A stretch of DNA of 64,000 nucleotides from Planctomycetia bacterium (GCA_030539295.1 JAUNSJ010000002.1:221103-285102), one strand, 5' to 3'. Numbered from the stretch's first letter, positions 27,101 to 36,612 are shown. The notes: generated by a model from the sequence alone, not told the origin. A program made the numbers and translations.

Positions 27101-27196
27101 ATAACCGCGTTGAGCTTTACGGTCATGCCGGTTGCCTGGCTGGCGCACAAGTTGGCGTGGTTTTATGTCGAACGAAAGAACGCTTCAACTGATTGA
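24113..27196 (+). CDS. Calcium-transporting P-type ATPase (PMCA-like, type IIB)
   Basis: A 1027-aa P2-type cation pump. Visible landmarks: TGES in the actuator domain (about residue 173), VPEGLP in transmembrane helix 4 (Ca2+ site), the phosphorylated Asp434 in DKTGT, KGAPDRIL in the nucleotide-binding domain and GDGTNDAPAL in the hinge. It should export Ca2+ from the cytoplasm. An extra stretch of about 90 residues between helices 3 and 4 (about residues 295-385) contains additional hydrophobic segments not present in standard pumps. A CPNC-type cysteine pair (FCPNCPAEC) sits in the nucleotide-binding domain. AAGGAG eleven bases before the ATG. Confidence 0.9.
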   Translation: MTQKIQFPEFSLPLNEGLTEQQVEEQRVRFGANSLTPPVRVPWWRLFLDKFNDPTIRILLIAAALSLLITALERWCLGNEEANFVDSIGIFLAVALATCVGFFSERKSAREFELLNKVKDSIDVKVLRNGQITTVPIESLVVGDLVRIDRGDKIPADGVILETLGLFLDQSMLTGESVPARKKSCTDGLGNVDMEFLYLKQQAVPGSDSFCARGTMVADGHGTFLVTAVGDQTQMGQIARSLTEGQESEQTTPLVEKLTQLAQQISVVGIAGATTIFSIMALVESLHSPLFQEVKQHPTSLCAWLLAAVLLGILATRRGLFPFYASLGVTIAWRWLRVLAVIPMILASFAFLLAAWGLFHSTESLPLAIDLFRNILLAFVVAVTIIVVAVPEGLPMMVTVSLAMNMMKMARQNCLVRRLVASETIGSATVICTDKTGTLTENRMTPVWLYLDGKSWTSEQFEQWAATATWQELAEGIAINSQAELHLESSSETVGSLRGIGNPTECALLTFLYQRGYDYRVLREKHPKLQELAHNSERKRSAVLVRGSDPDHLKCYVKGAPDRILPRCAQILINGEVKPIESSLPALEAALVRASESALRVLAFSWREVDPGKDNCQFCPNCPAECETAYDMVFVGLIGIADPLRKEVPDAVRTCQTAGVEVKMITGDALPTAVAIAREAGIYSGAAGELALTSDEFNRIDDRDLPGKAKAIKVLARSTPMDKLRLVKALHEKSEVVAMTGDGTNDAPALKHADVGLAMGITGTEVAKEAGDIVLLDDNFSSIVTGVWWGRTLFANIQRFLQFQLSVNVVALLAALLGPLVGIPLPLTVTQLLWINIIMDTFAAIALSTEPPREYMMKEKPIPRNAHIITPTMGITILLVSLYQVGMLFAALFGGWFVEPEHVYDFAIEATDSDYLEHNLQPLTVFFTLLVMFQFWHKINCRALRANESPLSLIFKNKLFIIIILTITLVQVIMVQSPVVGQFFRTEPLSLSQWLEITALSFTVMPVAWLAHKLAWFYVERKNASTD

Positions 27197-27212
27197 TATA
27201 AAACGATTTATG

Positions 27213-27218
27213 TATAAT
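27213..27218 (+). promoter_or_regulatory. Possible -10 element upstream of the ACT gene
   Basis: A perfect TATAAT about 130 bases before the ACT gene, just after the ATPase stop. No good -35 is placed 16-18 bases upstream, so this is only a candidate. Confidence 0.3.
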
Positions 27219-27345
27219 GTCGACATTCTGGCACGAGGGACTGCTGGAGGAAATGAGTGAGGTTCGCTCTGCATGAGCGACCGCTACTGGAAGGACGAAA
27301 TATTGCCCGTGGCTGCCATGGCCCAGGCGAGGAAAGGAAAGAGAT

Positions 27346-27783
27346 ATGAAGTTACAACAATTATCGCTGTTCTTGGAGAACAAGCCGGGTCATCTTCTCC
27401 GCGTGTGCCAAAAGTTGGCCGCCGCCGGCATTAATGTGGAGACAATGGCTCTGGCGGACACGGAGGAATTTGGGATTCTGCGTATTTTAGTCAAGAATCC
27501 GGAAGAGGCCGCCGCTATCCTTTCGCAAGATTCCGGTCCCATAATGAAAATGACCGATGTCTTGGCCGTCCGCGTTCCGCACCAGCCGGGCGGCCTTGCC
27601 CGACTCCTTCAGATCCTCGGCGACGGTCAGATCAACGTGGAATACATGTACGGTTTTAACCATGTTGCGCAGGAGGATGCGGTTATCGTGCTCCGTCTGG
27701 ACAAGCCGGACCTGGCCCTGAATTTATTGGCCGATAATAACATTCAGGTTTTTGGACCGGATGAATTATTTAACCATAATTAA
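27346..27783 (+). CDS. Tandem ACT-domain protein
   Basis: A 145-aa protein made of two ACT domains (about 3-68 and 70-140), each starting with a Pro-Gly loop (LENKPGHLLRV; VPHQPGGLARL). Stand-alone ACT proteins of this type bind small ligands, usually amino acids, and in many genomes lie next to phenylacetate-CoA ligase-like genes; no such neighbour is present here. AAAGGAAAGAGAT precedes the ATG. Probably a monocistronic cytoplasmic sensor. Confidence 0.85.
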   Translation: MKLQQLSLFLENKPGHLLRVCQKLAAAGINVETMALADTEEFGILRILVKNPEEAAAILSQDSGPIMKMTDVLAVRVPHQPGGLARLLQILGDGQINVEYMYGFNHVAQEDAVIVLRLDKPDLALNLLADNNIQVFGPDELFNHN

Positions 27784-27917
27784 ATTGTATCATTAAATTG
27801 TGTAGTGAATCAAAGAACGACGTCGTCCGTTGAGCTTTCTCCCGGCGGCAGGACTTTTTTTACAACCTTAGCGCGAATGGATTCGCTCCTCGCACGAACT
27901 GAAACAGAGAACGACAA

Positions 27918-29618
27918 ATGACAGTAACACAGCAACTCCCGGACTCCAACGGCAACAGCGGCGACGCACGCAGTTTGCACTTTATTGAACAAATTATAGA
28001 AGAGGATAATCGAACCGGACGCTTTGGACGCAAGGTGCACACCCGCTTTCCTCCTGAACCGAACGGTTATTTGCACATAGGTCATGCAAAATCGATCTGT
28101 CTGAATTCGGCGATGGCCAAGGAATATGGCGGGCAGTTCAATCTGCGTTTCGACGATACGAATCCGACGAAAGAGGAAACGGAATATGTTGAGTCGATAA
28201 AGGAGGATGTCCGCTGGTTGGGCGCCGACTGGGAAGACCGACTCTTCTTCGCCTCAAACTATTTTCAGCAGATGTATGACTGGGCGGTCGACCTGATTAA
28301 AAAAGGCAAGGCCTATGTTTGTGACCTTTCGGGGGATGAGATTCGTGCCACACGCGGAACGCCCAGCGTGCCAGGTACTCCGAGTCCCGGCCGTAATCGG
28401 ACGGTTGAGGAGAATCTGGACCTGTTCGAGCGTATGAAAAATGGCGAGTTCCCGGACGGCTCCAAGACACTTCGTGCCAAGATAGATATGGCCTCGCCCA
28501 ATTTCAATATGCGAGATCCGGTCATGTACCGCATCGTTCACGCGTCGCATCATCGGACAGGCGAGCAATGGTGCATCTACCCCATGTACGATTGGGCGCA
28601 TGGCCTGGAAGATTCCATAGAGGGCATAACACACTCCATTTGTACACTGGAGTTCGAGCATCATCGTCCGCTATACGACTGGTTCCTGGACCAGCTGGGT
28701 GTGTATCATCCGCAGCAGATTGAGTTTGCGCGACTCAATCTGACCTACACGGTTATGAGCAAACGTAAACTTCTGGAACTTGTCAAGGGAAATTATGTGA
28801 CCGGGTGGGATGACCCACGCATGCCAACGATTTCCGGACTGCGTCGGCGCGGCTATACGCCCGGCTCAATACGAGAATTCTGCCGAAAAATCGGCGTGGC
28901 CAAGTTTAACAGTACAATTGACGTTACTGTGCTGGAAAACAGTATTCGTGAGGACCTCAACCACAACGCGCAACGCCGCATGGCTGTTTTACGTCCACTT
29001 AAAGTGGTTATTGACAATTATCCGGAAGACCAAACGGACTGGCTCGACGCGATCAATAATCCGGAAAAAGAAGAGGACGGCACGCGTAAAGTCCCCTTCA
29101 CGCGTGAGTTTTATATTGAAGCGAGCGACTTTCTGGAAGATGCACCCAAGAAATATTTCCGACTCTCGCCTGGCCGTGAAGTGCGACTTCGCTATGCCTA
29201 TTACGTCACTTGCACCGGGTGCGTAAAAGACGCAGACGGCAATGTTGTCGAGGTTCATTGTACTTACGACCCGGAAACCCGCGGCGGAAGTTCGCCAGAC
29301 GGCCGAAAAGTTCAAGGGACGATTCATTGGGTCAGCGCCACGCACGGGGTAACGGCCGAGGTTCGTCTGTACGATCGACTTTTCAACGTGGAAAATCCGG
29401 ACGACCCGCAAAATCCTTTGGATTATAAGGAATACTTGAATCCGAACTCGCTTGAGATTATTGCCAACGCGAAGGTAGAGCCCGATTTGGCCAATCCGAG
29501 CGGAGCGACGCGCTATCAGTTTGAACGAATTGGCTATTTTTGTCCCGACCCGGACTCCAGCCAGGGGCATCCTGTTTTCAATCGCACCGTATCCCTTCGC
29601 GACGCCCGAATTCGTTAA
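27918..29618 (+). CDS. glnS: Glutamine--tRNA ligase
   Basis: A 566-aa class I aminoacyl-tRNA synthetase that charges tRNA-Gln. HIGH motif in [15 protein letters not shown] (about residue 53), KMSKS variant VMSKRKL (about 280), and the typical C-terminal beta-barrel anticodon-binding domains. An N-terminal extension of about 25 residues precedes the Rossmann fold. Direct glutaminyl-tRNA synthesis in a planctomycete implies that the GatCAB route is not the only source of Gln-tRNA. Confidence 0.95.
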   Translation: MTVTQQLPDSNGNSGDARSLHFIEQIIEEDNRTGRFGRKVHTRFPPEPNGYLHIGHAKSICLNSAMAKEYGGQFNLRFDDTNPTKEETEYVESIKEDVRWLGADWEDRLFFASNYFQQMYDWAVDLIKKGKAYVCDLSGDEIRATRGTPSVPGTPSPGRNRTVEENLDLFERMKNGEFPDGSKTLRAKIDMASPNFNMRDPVMYRIVHASHHRTGEQWCIYPMYDWAHGLEDSIEGITHSICTLEFEHHRPLYDWFLDQLGVYHPQQIEFARLNLTYTVMSKRKLLELVKGNYVTGWDDPRMPTISGLRRRGYTPGSIREFCRKIGVAKFNSTIDVTVLENSIREDLNHNAQRRMAVLRPLKVVIDNYPEDQTDWLDAINNPEKEEDGTRKVPFTREFYIEASDFLEDAPKKYFRLSPGREVRLRYAYYVTCTGCVKDADGNVVEVHCTYDPETRGGSSPDGRKVQGTIHWVSATHGVTAEVRLYDRLFNVENPDDPQNPLDYKEYLNPNSLEIIANAKVEPDLANPSGATRYQFERIGYFCPDPDSSQGHPVFNRTVSLRDARIR

Positions 29619-29661
29619 AGATTCCCCGCAGTACGACCGCCCAGAAAGAGAGTAACTACAG

Positions 29662-31986
29662 ATGAATGACAATACAACCCGTTTCCCGATGCCGTTGGCC
29701 AGGCTTATCCTGTTCCTTTTGATGGCCTTGCTGACAACATCGCCACTGTTGCGTTCGGAGGAGCCGGCGTCTGGCCAGGGCCGGAAGTCGGAAGAGACGT
29801 TGGACGACGCCTTCTTTGAGGAGTCAAGTTCTCCTCCAGACGCCGCAACGAAGAGCGATACCAGGTCTTCGTCCGTCGCGCGAACCGCGGGGCAGGGCAG
29901 ACAGAAGCGTCCGGCGCCTGTGGCAGGCCCCCGAGTTCCGGTCGGTGAAATCATTCCGCACAATGCGCTGGCGATTATCCGAGTCGCCTCGCTACGCACT
30001 TTGGACGAAAAGGGAAAACTCTTTCTGGACCGACTCGGACTGGGTACGTTTTCCCCGCTCGGCTGGATTAACCTGTCGCGGTACGGCAAGACCCTGAATT
30101 GTCTCGAACAGGACGAGCAATTGGCGATCGTCTATACCGGCAAGGGGACGCAGCCGAAATGGATGTTCATCCTTCCCGTCAAAGATTATGCGGGCTTTGT
30201 CAGTGCGCTCGGGGGGGATCTATCGCGATACAATGGTGACGTACCGGACAACACGATTATTCCTGTAAAATATCCGGAGAAGAGCTATACCTGGCAGCGG
30301 GGCGGCTATGCCGTACTGGCCCAGGCGGACAGTGTTCAAGAGGCGGGTGAGCTTCTTCGTCAGGCGTCGTTTTTTAGTCGTAGTCGATTCGCAGACTCCG
30401 GCGTGGCGTCCTCCCATGTTGTCATTGAACTGACGCGTCGAGGGATCAATCAGTTTTCCACTTTGGCGGAAACGGCCCTTCGCGACTCCCAGCCGCTAGT
30501 CGCCGGGGCACAATCGGCCATGAAGGTTGACCTGATTCCCGGTGATTTCGCGCAGCTTTTGACTCAACGCATGACGCGACTACTCCCCTGGCTTGACCAG
30601 AATCTTGACCGGCTTCGTATTGATCTGGTTGTGGAAGACCAAACGACACTTGCCGCGGCCAGTCTCATGCCGAAACGTGGCTCGGAGCTTGAGCTTCAAA
30701 TGCGTGACCCTTCCACGTCGATCGTGCCAGCGACCTTGGAATTGAATCGGCCACTTAAGGTGCTTGCGGAATATCCCGCGCCGATTTTCGGCCAGGCGGA
30801 TATTTCCCGTGCCGTGGCCGGCAAGCTTCAGCCCCCTTTCGACCGCGTGCGGCATCTGGAGTATTCTATTGGAATTCCGGGTCAAGATCAGCTTGTGGCC
30901 GAGTCGTTTGCCTTCTTTTTGGAAGTGGACGATGCGGGCCTCTTTGTTGAAGAACTTATTGTTCCCAAGGCCCAGCTTATTGGCAGTCATATAGGTTCGG
31001 AGAAGTTGGGAGAATTGGGCGCGCAAATTCTTGGTAATTTTGCGGCGCGTCGACAGATGCGAACGGGCGGGCGAAGTCGATTGGATCCGAATCGTGCCGC
31101 TGAATTTGGTGCCCGGATTGGTTCGCAAATCGGTTCGGAAGTGGGTCGTAATATGGCCGAGCAACAGGCAATGACCATCTATGACTTTGACGGATATCCG
31201 CTCTATCGAACCGATATGGCTCTGTACACGGAGCAGATGAACCGCATCCGCGCGCTCCAGGAAGGGCGGGAAGCCCCCAAGCCGATCTTCTTGACAGGCG
31301 AGCCGAGTTTGCGTATTCTGCTGGGGCAAATGCTCAGCGGTCTGGCAACGGGAACCGGAGGCGGCATCCATAGCATAATCGGGTCCTCGCTGGCCGGGGG
31401 GGATTCCGGGTCCCGGCCGGGCGACATGCCTTTGGTGGCCAAAGAGAATCTTATTCTTGTCCTTGACCGTCAGCACATTTTGATTTGTCCCGGAAATGAG
31501 CAGCTTCTGCGATTGGCCAAGGAGAACTGGCAGGAGATTCGTTCGTACTACCAGCCCTTTGAAGCGTACCATCCGGAGACGGGTGAACCGATTCCCGTCT
31601 GGGAGCCGCACCCGGTCACTCCTTTCCACGACACAGCAGCCGACCCGCGGTTGGCGTCTCTGGTCAAGACTCTGGTCAGCGAGGTCCCCCATCTGGAACA
31701 GCACACCATACGCACGGTGACCTGTGTCGACCTGGTGGCCGCGGACTGGTTCGCCAACTATCTTAAGGGGACCTACATGCCCAAGCTAAAAACCCCTTTC
31801 CTGGACGTATTACCCAAGGAGACCCCTCAAATCCTGTCCATGTCGACGACGAAAGGGAATGCAGCGCACCTGTACAGTCTGCTCCCGCATGAATTGACCC
31901 GTAACGCCATTGCCGGCTGGTTAGAACAAAATGCATCGGCCGCAGTTTCACCACAAAGCGAATCAGAGGAAGCGAAAGAGAAGTAA
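29662..31986 (+). CDS. Large secreted protein of unknown function
   Basis: A 774-aa protein with a signal peptide (LILFLLMALLTTSPLLRSEE) and a low-complexity Ser/Asp-rich linker (about 35-95). The rest resembles the DUF3352-like or planctomycete-specific secreted proteins: alternating beta and helix, with IIPHNALAIIRVASLRTL at its start. A Gly/Arg/Gln stretch near 460-500 (AARRQMRTGGRSRL) looks disordered. No enzyme motif found. Its stop overlaps the hslV start (TAATG), so it is co-transcribed with the HslUV protease genes. Confidence 0.7.
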   Translation: MNDNTTRFPMPLARLILFLLMALLTTSPLLRSEEPASGQGRKSEETLDDAFFEESSSPPDAATKSDTRSSSVARTAGQGRQKRPAPVAGPRVPVGEIIPHNALAIIRVASLRTLDEKGKLFLDRLGLGTFSPLGWINLSRYGKTLNCLEQDEQLAIVYTGKGTQPKWMFILPVKDYAGFVSALGGDLSRYNGDVPDNTIIPVKYPEKSYTWQRGGYAVLAQADSVQEAGELLRQASFFSRSRFADSGVASSHVVIELTRRGINQFSTLAETALRDSQPLVAGAQSAMKVDLIPGDFAQLLTQRMTRLLPWLDQNLDRLRIDLVVEDQTTLAAASLMPKRGSELELQMRDPSTSIVPATLELNRPLKVLAEYPAPIFGQADISRAVAGKLQPPFDRVRHLEYSIGIPGQDQLVAESFAFFLEVDDAGLFVEELIVPKAQLIGSHIGSEKLGELGAQILGNFAARRQMRTGGRSRLDPNRAAEFGARIGSQIGSEVGRNMAEQQAMTIYDFDGYPLYRTDMALYTEQMNRIRALQEGREAPKPIFLTGEPSLRILLGQMLSGLATGTGGGIHSIIGSSLAGGDSGSRPGDMPLVAKENLILVLDRQHILICPGNEQLLRLAKENWQEIRSYYQPFEAYHPETGEPIPVWEPHPVTPFHDTAADPRLASLVKTLVSEVPHLEQHTIRTVTCVDLVAADWFANYLKGTYMPKLKTPFLDVLPKETPQILSMSTTKGNAAHLYSLLPHELTRNAIAGWLEQNASAAVSPQSESEEAKEK

Positions 31987-32537
31987 TGAAACGCATGAAA
32001 TCTCGAAGTACCACCATATTAACCGTGCGCAAAGATGGTCTCGTTGCCATAGGCGGAGACGGACAGGTAACCTTGGGGAGTTCTATTATGAAGGGGGACG
32101 CGCAAAAGATACGTCGGCTGGAGGGAGGGCGAGTCATAACAGGCTTTGCCGGCAGTGCCGCGGACGCGTTTGCCTTACTGGAACGGTTTGAGGCCAAACT
32201 GAAAGATTTTCCCCGAAACGTACCCAAGGCGGCTACCGAGCTGGCTAAAGAATGGCGTACCGACCGCGCCCTGCGCAAGCTTGAGGCCATGATTATTATC
32301 GTCGACGCCAGTCAGACGCTCCTGCTGTCCGGGAACGGCGACGTTATCCAACCGACCGACGGTATACTCGCCATTGGCTCCGGCGGAAATTACGCCATGG
32401 CCGCGGCTAAAGCACTCTCGAAACATAGCAACCTGTCAGCTACGGAGATTGTACGCCAGTCGCTGCTGGTGGCCTCGGAAATCGATATTTATACTAATTC
32501 CAATATAGTCGTGGAGGAAATGACGTGTTTGAACTAA
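31986..32537 (+). CDS. hslV: ATP-dependent protease subunit HslV
   Basis: A 183-aa proteasome-related peptidase. The mature N-terminal catalytic threonine lies in RSTTILTVRKDG (Thr9), giving an 8-residue propeptide. GDGQVTLG and GFAGSAADAFAL are family signatures, and IDIYTNSNIVVEE matches the C-terminus. It forms a dodecamer capped by HslU. Start overlaps the upstream stop by one base; hslU starts inside its 3' end. Confidence 0.95.
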   Translation: MKRMKSRSTTILTVRKDGLVAIGGDGQVTLGSSIMKGDAQKIRRLEGGRVITGFAGSAADAFALLERFEAKLKDFPRNVPKAATELAKEWRTDRALRKLEAMIIIVDASQTLLLSGNGDVIQPTDGILAIGSGGNYAMAAAKALSKHSNLSATEIVRQSLLVASEIDIYTNSNIVVEEMTCLN

Positions 32538-34186
32538 CCCCAAAACAGATCGTCGCTGAACTTGACAAGCATATTGTCGGACAGGACAACGCCAAGCGAG
32601 CCGTTGCCGTTGCGGTCCGTAATCGGTGGCGACGTCAGCAAGTGGGAGACGAGATAAAAAAGGAGATTGGTCCGAAGAACTTAATGATGATAGGTCCAAC
32701 TGGAGTGGGTAAAACGGAAATTGCGCGACGGTTGGCCAAGCTTACCGGTGCCCCATTCATCAAGGTCGAGGCTACTAAATACACCGAAGTGGGCTATTAT
32801 GGCCGTGACGTTGAGAGCATGGTGCGTGAACTTGTGGAAAACGCAATCAGTATCGTTCGTCAGCAGGAGCGGGAAAAGCACGAGGCTCAGGCAAAGGAGT
32901 ACAGCCTCACCGCCGTCAGTTCCATCATAAAGGAATGTCGGGAAAAAGATCTTCTGGCAAAAGAGGCCGGAACGAACAGAGAACCCAAGACGTCCGATGT
33001 GAATGCGACGAAAGATTCCTCCGACGACCGCATGCAGAACGTGCCAGACTTGGGAGCACTGTTCTCCGCAATTGGCATCCCGCAGGACAAGATTCCCAAG
33101 GATGTGACCGAGATCGTTTTCAACGTGTTTAGTGCGGGCAATTCCGAGAACAAAAGTTCTAGTGAACCCGCGCCTGATTCAGATCCCGATGCCGGTCTCT
33201 TTAAAGATCAGGACGACGATGCTGGTTGCCTTTCCGGTCGTATTGAGCAGGGCGTCCCTGACTCCTCGACGGACTCCGAACTCTTGAAGGAGATTCGGCA
33301 GCGGCCGGAATTGCAAATTAAGCAAATCTACCGCGATCTGTCCGAAGGCAAGCTGGATAACGAGGTCATACGCATTTTCGTTAAGGAATCGAAACAGCTT
33401 CCTTTTGTTGTGAGCAATGCAGTAGGGGGGGATGGCGACGATTCCGATATGCAGAGTATGCTGGAGAACTTGATTCCCAAGCAGAAGGTCCAGCGTAAGG
33501 TAACCGTAGCCGAAGCGAGAAAGATAAAATACGAGGAATACTTCGAACGCACCCTCAATCCGGGCCAGGTCAATTCGCAGGCTATTGAACTTGCGGAAAA
33601 TATGGGTATTATTTTTATCGATGAAATTGATAAGATTGTTGCCAGTGAGCGACAGACGGGCGCCGATGTCTCGCGTCAGGGAGTGCAGCGCGACCTGCTG
33701 CCCATTGTTGAAGGCACAACGGTCCGGACGAAATACGGACTGGTCTCCACGGAGCACGTCCTCTTTGTTGGTGCCGGCGCCTTTCACCGCGTCAAGCCAA
33801 CCGACCTCATGCCGGAACTGCAAGGCCGATTCCCTATTCGCGTCGAGCTTACCGAGCTTAACTGTGACGATTTTGTTCGCATTCTGACCGAGCCACGCGG
33901 TGCGCTCACGAAGCAGTATATCGCCCTTATGAAAACCGAGGGAGTGAATGTCTCCTTTACGGAAGATGCAGTCAATGCGATTGCCCATTATGCTTTTGAA
34001 GTCAATCAGACGACTCAAAATATTGGTGCCCGTCGCTTGTACACCATTATGGAACGGCTCCTTGAGGAACTCAGCTTTGAAGCGCCGGAAATGAAAATGG
34101 GTAACGTCGTTATTAATGCCGCCTATGTGTCCGAACGTCTTGAGACCGTCGTGGCCGATGACGATATGAGCCGGTTCATTCTGTAA
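32525..34186 (+). CDS. hslU: ATP-dependent protease ATPase subunit HslU
   Basis: AAA+ unfoldase partner of HslV, 553 aa. Motifs: Walker A IGPTGVGKTE, Walker B IIFIDEIDKIV, sensor-2 region QNIGARRLYTIME, and the C-terminal SRFIL that docks in HslV. The I-domain (about residues 115-345) is about 100 residues longer than in E. coli HslU and carries an acidic insert (DSDPDAG, QDDDAG). GTG start with GGAGG eight bases before; it overlaps hslV by 13 bases. Confidence 0.95.
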   Translation: MFELTPKQIVAELDKHIVGQDNAKRAVAVAVRNRWRRQQVGDEIKKEIGPKNLMMIGPTGVGKTEIARRLAKLTGAPFIKVEATKYTEVGYYGRDVESMVRELVENAISIVRQQEREKHEAQAKEYSLTAVSSIIKECREKDLLAKEAGTNREPKTSDVNATKDSSDDRMQNVPDLGALFSAIGIPQDKIPKDVTEIVFNVFSAGNSENKSSSEPAPDSDPDAGLFKDQDDDAGCLSGRIEQGVPDSSTDSELLKEIRQRPELQIKQIYRDLSEGKLDNEVIRIFVKESKQLPFVVSNAVGGDGDDSDMQSMLENLIPKQKVQRKVTVAEARKIKYEEYFERTLNPGQVNSQAIELAENMGIIFIDEIDKIVASERQTGADVSRQGVQRDLLPIVEGTTVRTKYGLVSTEHVLFVGAGAFHRVKPTDLMPELQGRFPIRVELTELNCDDFVRILTEPRGALTKQYIALMKTEGVNVSFTEDAVNAIAHYAFEVNQTTQNIGARRLYTIMERLLEELSFEAPEMKMGNVVINAAYVSERLETVVADDDMSRFIL

Positions 34187-34210
34187 ATCCTGTAAGTAAA
34201 GGTTTGTCGC

Positions 34211-35005
34211 ATGACTCCTGTTGTTGAAATGCAAAATGTTTGTTTTGCCTATGGTAACGAAACGATTCTTGATGATGTTTCTCTTACCATCCAGCAGGGG
34301 GACTTCGCATCGATCGTTGGCCCGAACGGCGGAGGGAAGACAACCCTTGTGCGACTGGCCCTTGGCCTGCTGCGTCCCGTACGCGGTTCGGTGCGTCTTT
34401 TCGGCGACGCGTGTGAGCGTACTCGCGGACGGGTTGGCTATTCGCCGCAGCATCCGGCAATAGACCTGGCGTTTCCCGTTTGCGTCTACGACGTTGTTCG
34501 CATGGGGCGTATGAATCATCGCGGGACAACCAGCGCGACCTCGCTGCTAAGTAAACTGCTGGTACCCCGGTGCACGAAAGCGGATCGTCTGGCGATAGAC
34601 AAGGCCATGACGCAAATGCAGATAAACGACATAGCGGGTAAACCGCTGGGTGACCTTTCCGGAGGCCAGCGTCAGCGGGTCTTTCTTGCCCGTGCTTTGG
34701 CCGCCGAGCCGGACCTGCTCATCTTCGACGAGCCTACCAATAACGTCGACCCAGGCGGCTCCGAACTTTTGTACGAACTACTCCTGAAACTGAATAAGGA
34801 GATAACCATCGTTATTGTCTCGCATGATCTCGGGGTAGTCTCTCATTATGTGAAGAGCGTTATTTGCGTTAATCGTCGCGTCGTTGTTCATCCCACTTCG
34901 GCTCTGGACGGCACGATGATTCGCGAAATCTACGGCAGCGATGTTCGGCTCATACGGCACGACCATCGCTGCTCGGAACAGGGACACTACCACATAAGCC
35001 AATAG
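34211..35005 (+). CDS. Metal ABC transporter ATP-binding protein (ZnuC/MntB type)
   Basis: A 264-aa ABC ATPase with Walker A GPNGGGKTT, signature LSGGQRQR, Walker B LLIFDEPT and switch His in VIVSHDLG. Family resemblance is to zinc/manganese importers. No permease or binding protein follows: the next gene is convergent and overlaps its end by 19 bases. It lies 24 bases after hslU with AAAGG before the ATG. The permease must lie elsewhere, or the gene is an orphan. Confidence 0.85.
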   Translation: MTPVVEMQNVCFAYGNETILDDVSLTIQQGDFASIVGPNGGGKTTLVRLALGLLRPVRGSVRLFGDACERTRGRVGYSPQHPAIDLAFPVCVYDVVRMGRMNHRGTTSATSLLSKLLVPRCTKADRLAIDKAMTQMQINDIAGKPLGDLSGGQRQRVFLARALAAEPDLLIFDEPTNNVDPGGSELLYELLLKLNKEITIVIVSHDLGVVSHYVKSVICVNRRVVVHPTSALDGTMIREIYGSDVRLIRHDHRCSEQGHYHISQ

Positions 35006-36612
35006 AGGAACGCATAGAAGACCACCATGATTCCCCACCACAGACAGACTTTTTGATAGAATGGGCGGTGCGGCTCTCCGGGCGGAAGATATAATTTATC
35101 GAGTGAAAACGTAAGAGGACGCACTTCTTCCACCGGTTTCGGTTTCGTAATAAGACTGATTCCGATCATGAGAACAACACAAATTACTTGTGTCATGGCA
35201 CCGGTAATAAACGGATTGCTCAAACTCCATTTGCGTATTGTTTCCGCGTCGAACAGATTGGGCACGGCGATTTGTGAGACAATAAGGCCAAGCGGAATAC
35301 CGAGCACTAAAATAGCGAAGGCCGAGGTCGCCGTTGCCCTCTTCCACAAGACACCGAGCAGGAAGACCGTGGCAAGCGGAACCGTGATATAGGAGGCCAG
35401 CGTTTGAAAGTAGCTGAAGATTCCACCGCTTAAATAGCCAATCATGGGCGAATACAAAATACTGAAAATCATGAGAATGCATGTTACGATCGTTCCCACC
35501 TTAACCAGTCGATGCTCGTCTGCATTGTGATTGATCCACCGCTTGTATACGTTCATGGTGAAAAGGGTCGAAATGGAATTCAAAAACGCGGAAATAGTCG
35601 ACATAACCGAGGCGAGAATACCCACGAGAATGAGACCTTGGAATCCGATCGGAACAAGCTGGCGAATCATGACCGGCAGGACGTTGTCAACAGGTTGATT
35701 TTCCAGATTGAACGACGGGTCAACGACTCCGATAGCGCGGCAGAAGAGCCCGGGAAATACTTCGACGAACGGACGAAGCGAAACGCACATACCTGCGGCA
35801 ATAAGCCCAATTCGGGCGTCCCATTCCGTCTTCGCTCCGAAGCAACCCTGCACGAGGGCCTGATTCGCGCAGGAATAATAGAGGTGTATACCCAGTATGG
35901 TAAGCGGCACGGCCTGCCAGGGAATTTCCGGATAATCGCTCGGCTGTATCATGTGAAAGCCACAGGGAGCCGCCGCGACCACATCGGACCACCCGTTCGG
36001 CAACTTCATGTACGCCAGGAACATGAGATAAAATCCGGACAGGAAGATAAGCCCGAACTGGAATACCGCCGCGTACGCCGCACTCGACATACCACCGTAC
36101 ATCGTATACAGGCCGGCCACCAGTCCTATGACCAGAACGCCTATCCAGATGTTTATGCCAAAGATGACTTCCAGAAGTTTACCACCTCCGTAAAACACCA
36201 CCGCCAGGTTCATAAAAACGTAACTCAATAATAAAATGACCGTGAATATGTCCTGACATTTCGAATCGAAACGACGCCCGAGATACTCCGGCATGGTCAT
36301 GATATTATTGCGAAGGTAGACCGGCAGGAAGATAAAGATGAGCAGGGAATATACGAAAATGACGATGTAAAACCAGTTCAACAGCGGCAGACCGATGCGA
36401 TAGGCCATGCCGTTCATTCCGACCAGTTGCTCCGTGTTCATCCCGGTGGCGACGAACGTTGCGCCGATGACCCACCAGGGAAGTGTCGATTTCGCTATAA
36501 AAAACGACTTACTACTCTCTCGCTTGCCGCGACCCTTAATAAATCCAATGGTTACGACGATAACAAAGTAGACCAGTAAGGTCAGTAAATCTATTGTCCC
36601 AACACTTCCCAT
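34987..36612 (-). CDS. Sodium:solute symporter (SSS/SLC5 family)
   Basis: A 541-aa membrane transporter with about 13-14 helices. The stretch YTMYGGMSSAAYAAVFQ is the SSS signature region, and GATFVATGMNTEQLVG lies in helix 2. Substrates in this family include sugars, sugar acids and amino acids; context with a GH2 enzyme and two sugar-modifying enzymes suggests a carbohydrate. ATG at 36612 follows AAAGGAAAAGAAAA. It is downstream of the GH2 gene with a hairpin in the gap. Confidence 0.85.
   Translation of the reverse strand: MGSVGTIDLLTLLVYFVIVVTIGFIKGRGKRESSKSFFIAKSTLPWWVIGATFVATGMNTEQLVGMNGMAYRIGLPLLNWFYIVIFVYSLLIFIFLPVYLRNNIMTMPEYLGRRFDSKCQDIFTVILLLSYVFMNLAVVFYGGGKLLEVIFGINIWIGVLVIGLVAGLYTMYGGMSSAAYAAVFQFGLIFLSGFYLMFLAYMKLPNGWSDVVAAAPCGFHMIQPSDYPEIPWQAVPLTILGIHLYYSCANQALVQGCFGAKTEWDARIGLIAAGMCVSLRPFVEVFPGLFCRAIGVVDPSFNLENQPVDNVLPVMIRQLVPIGFQGLILVGILASVMSTISAFLNSISTLFTMNVYKRWINHNADEHRLVKVGTIVTCILMIFSILYSPMIGYLSGGIFSYFQTLASYITVPLATVFLLGVLWKRATATSAFAILVLGIPLGLIVSQIAVPNLFDAETIRKWSLSNPFITGAMTQVICVVLMIGISLITKPKPVEEVRPLTFSLDKLYLPPGEPHRPFYQKVCLWWGIMVVFYAFLYWLMW

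Noticed and set aside
28989..31704. Two long antisense frames (366 and 374 codons) opposite glnS and the secreted protein
   Set aside because: glnS is certain; both frames lack protein-like composition.
33179..34519. A 446-codon open frame opposite hslU
   Set aside because: hslU is certain on the other strand; the antisense frame has no family signature and arises from codon bias.
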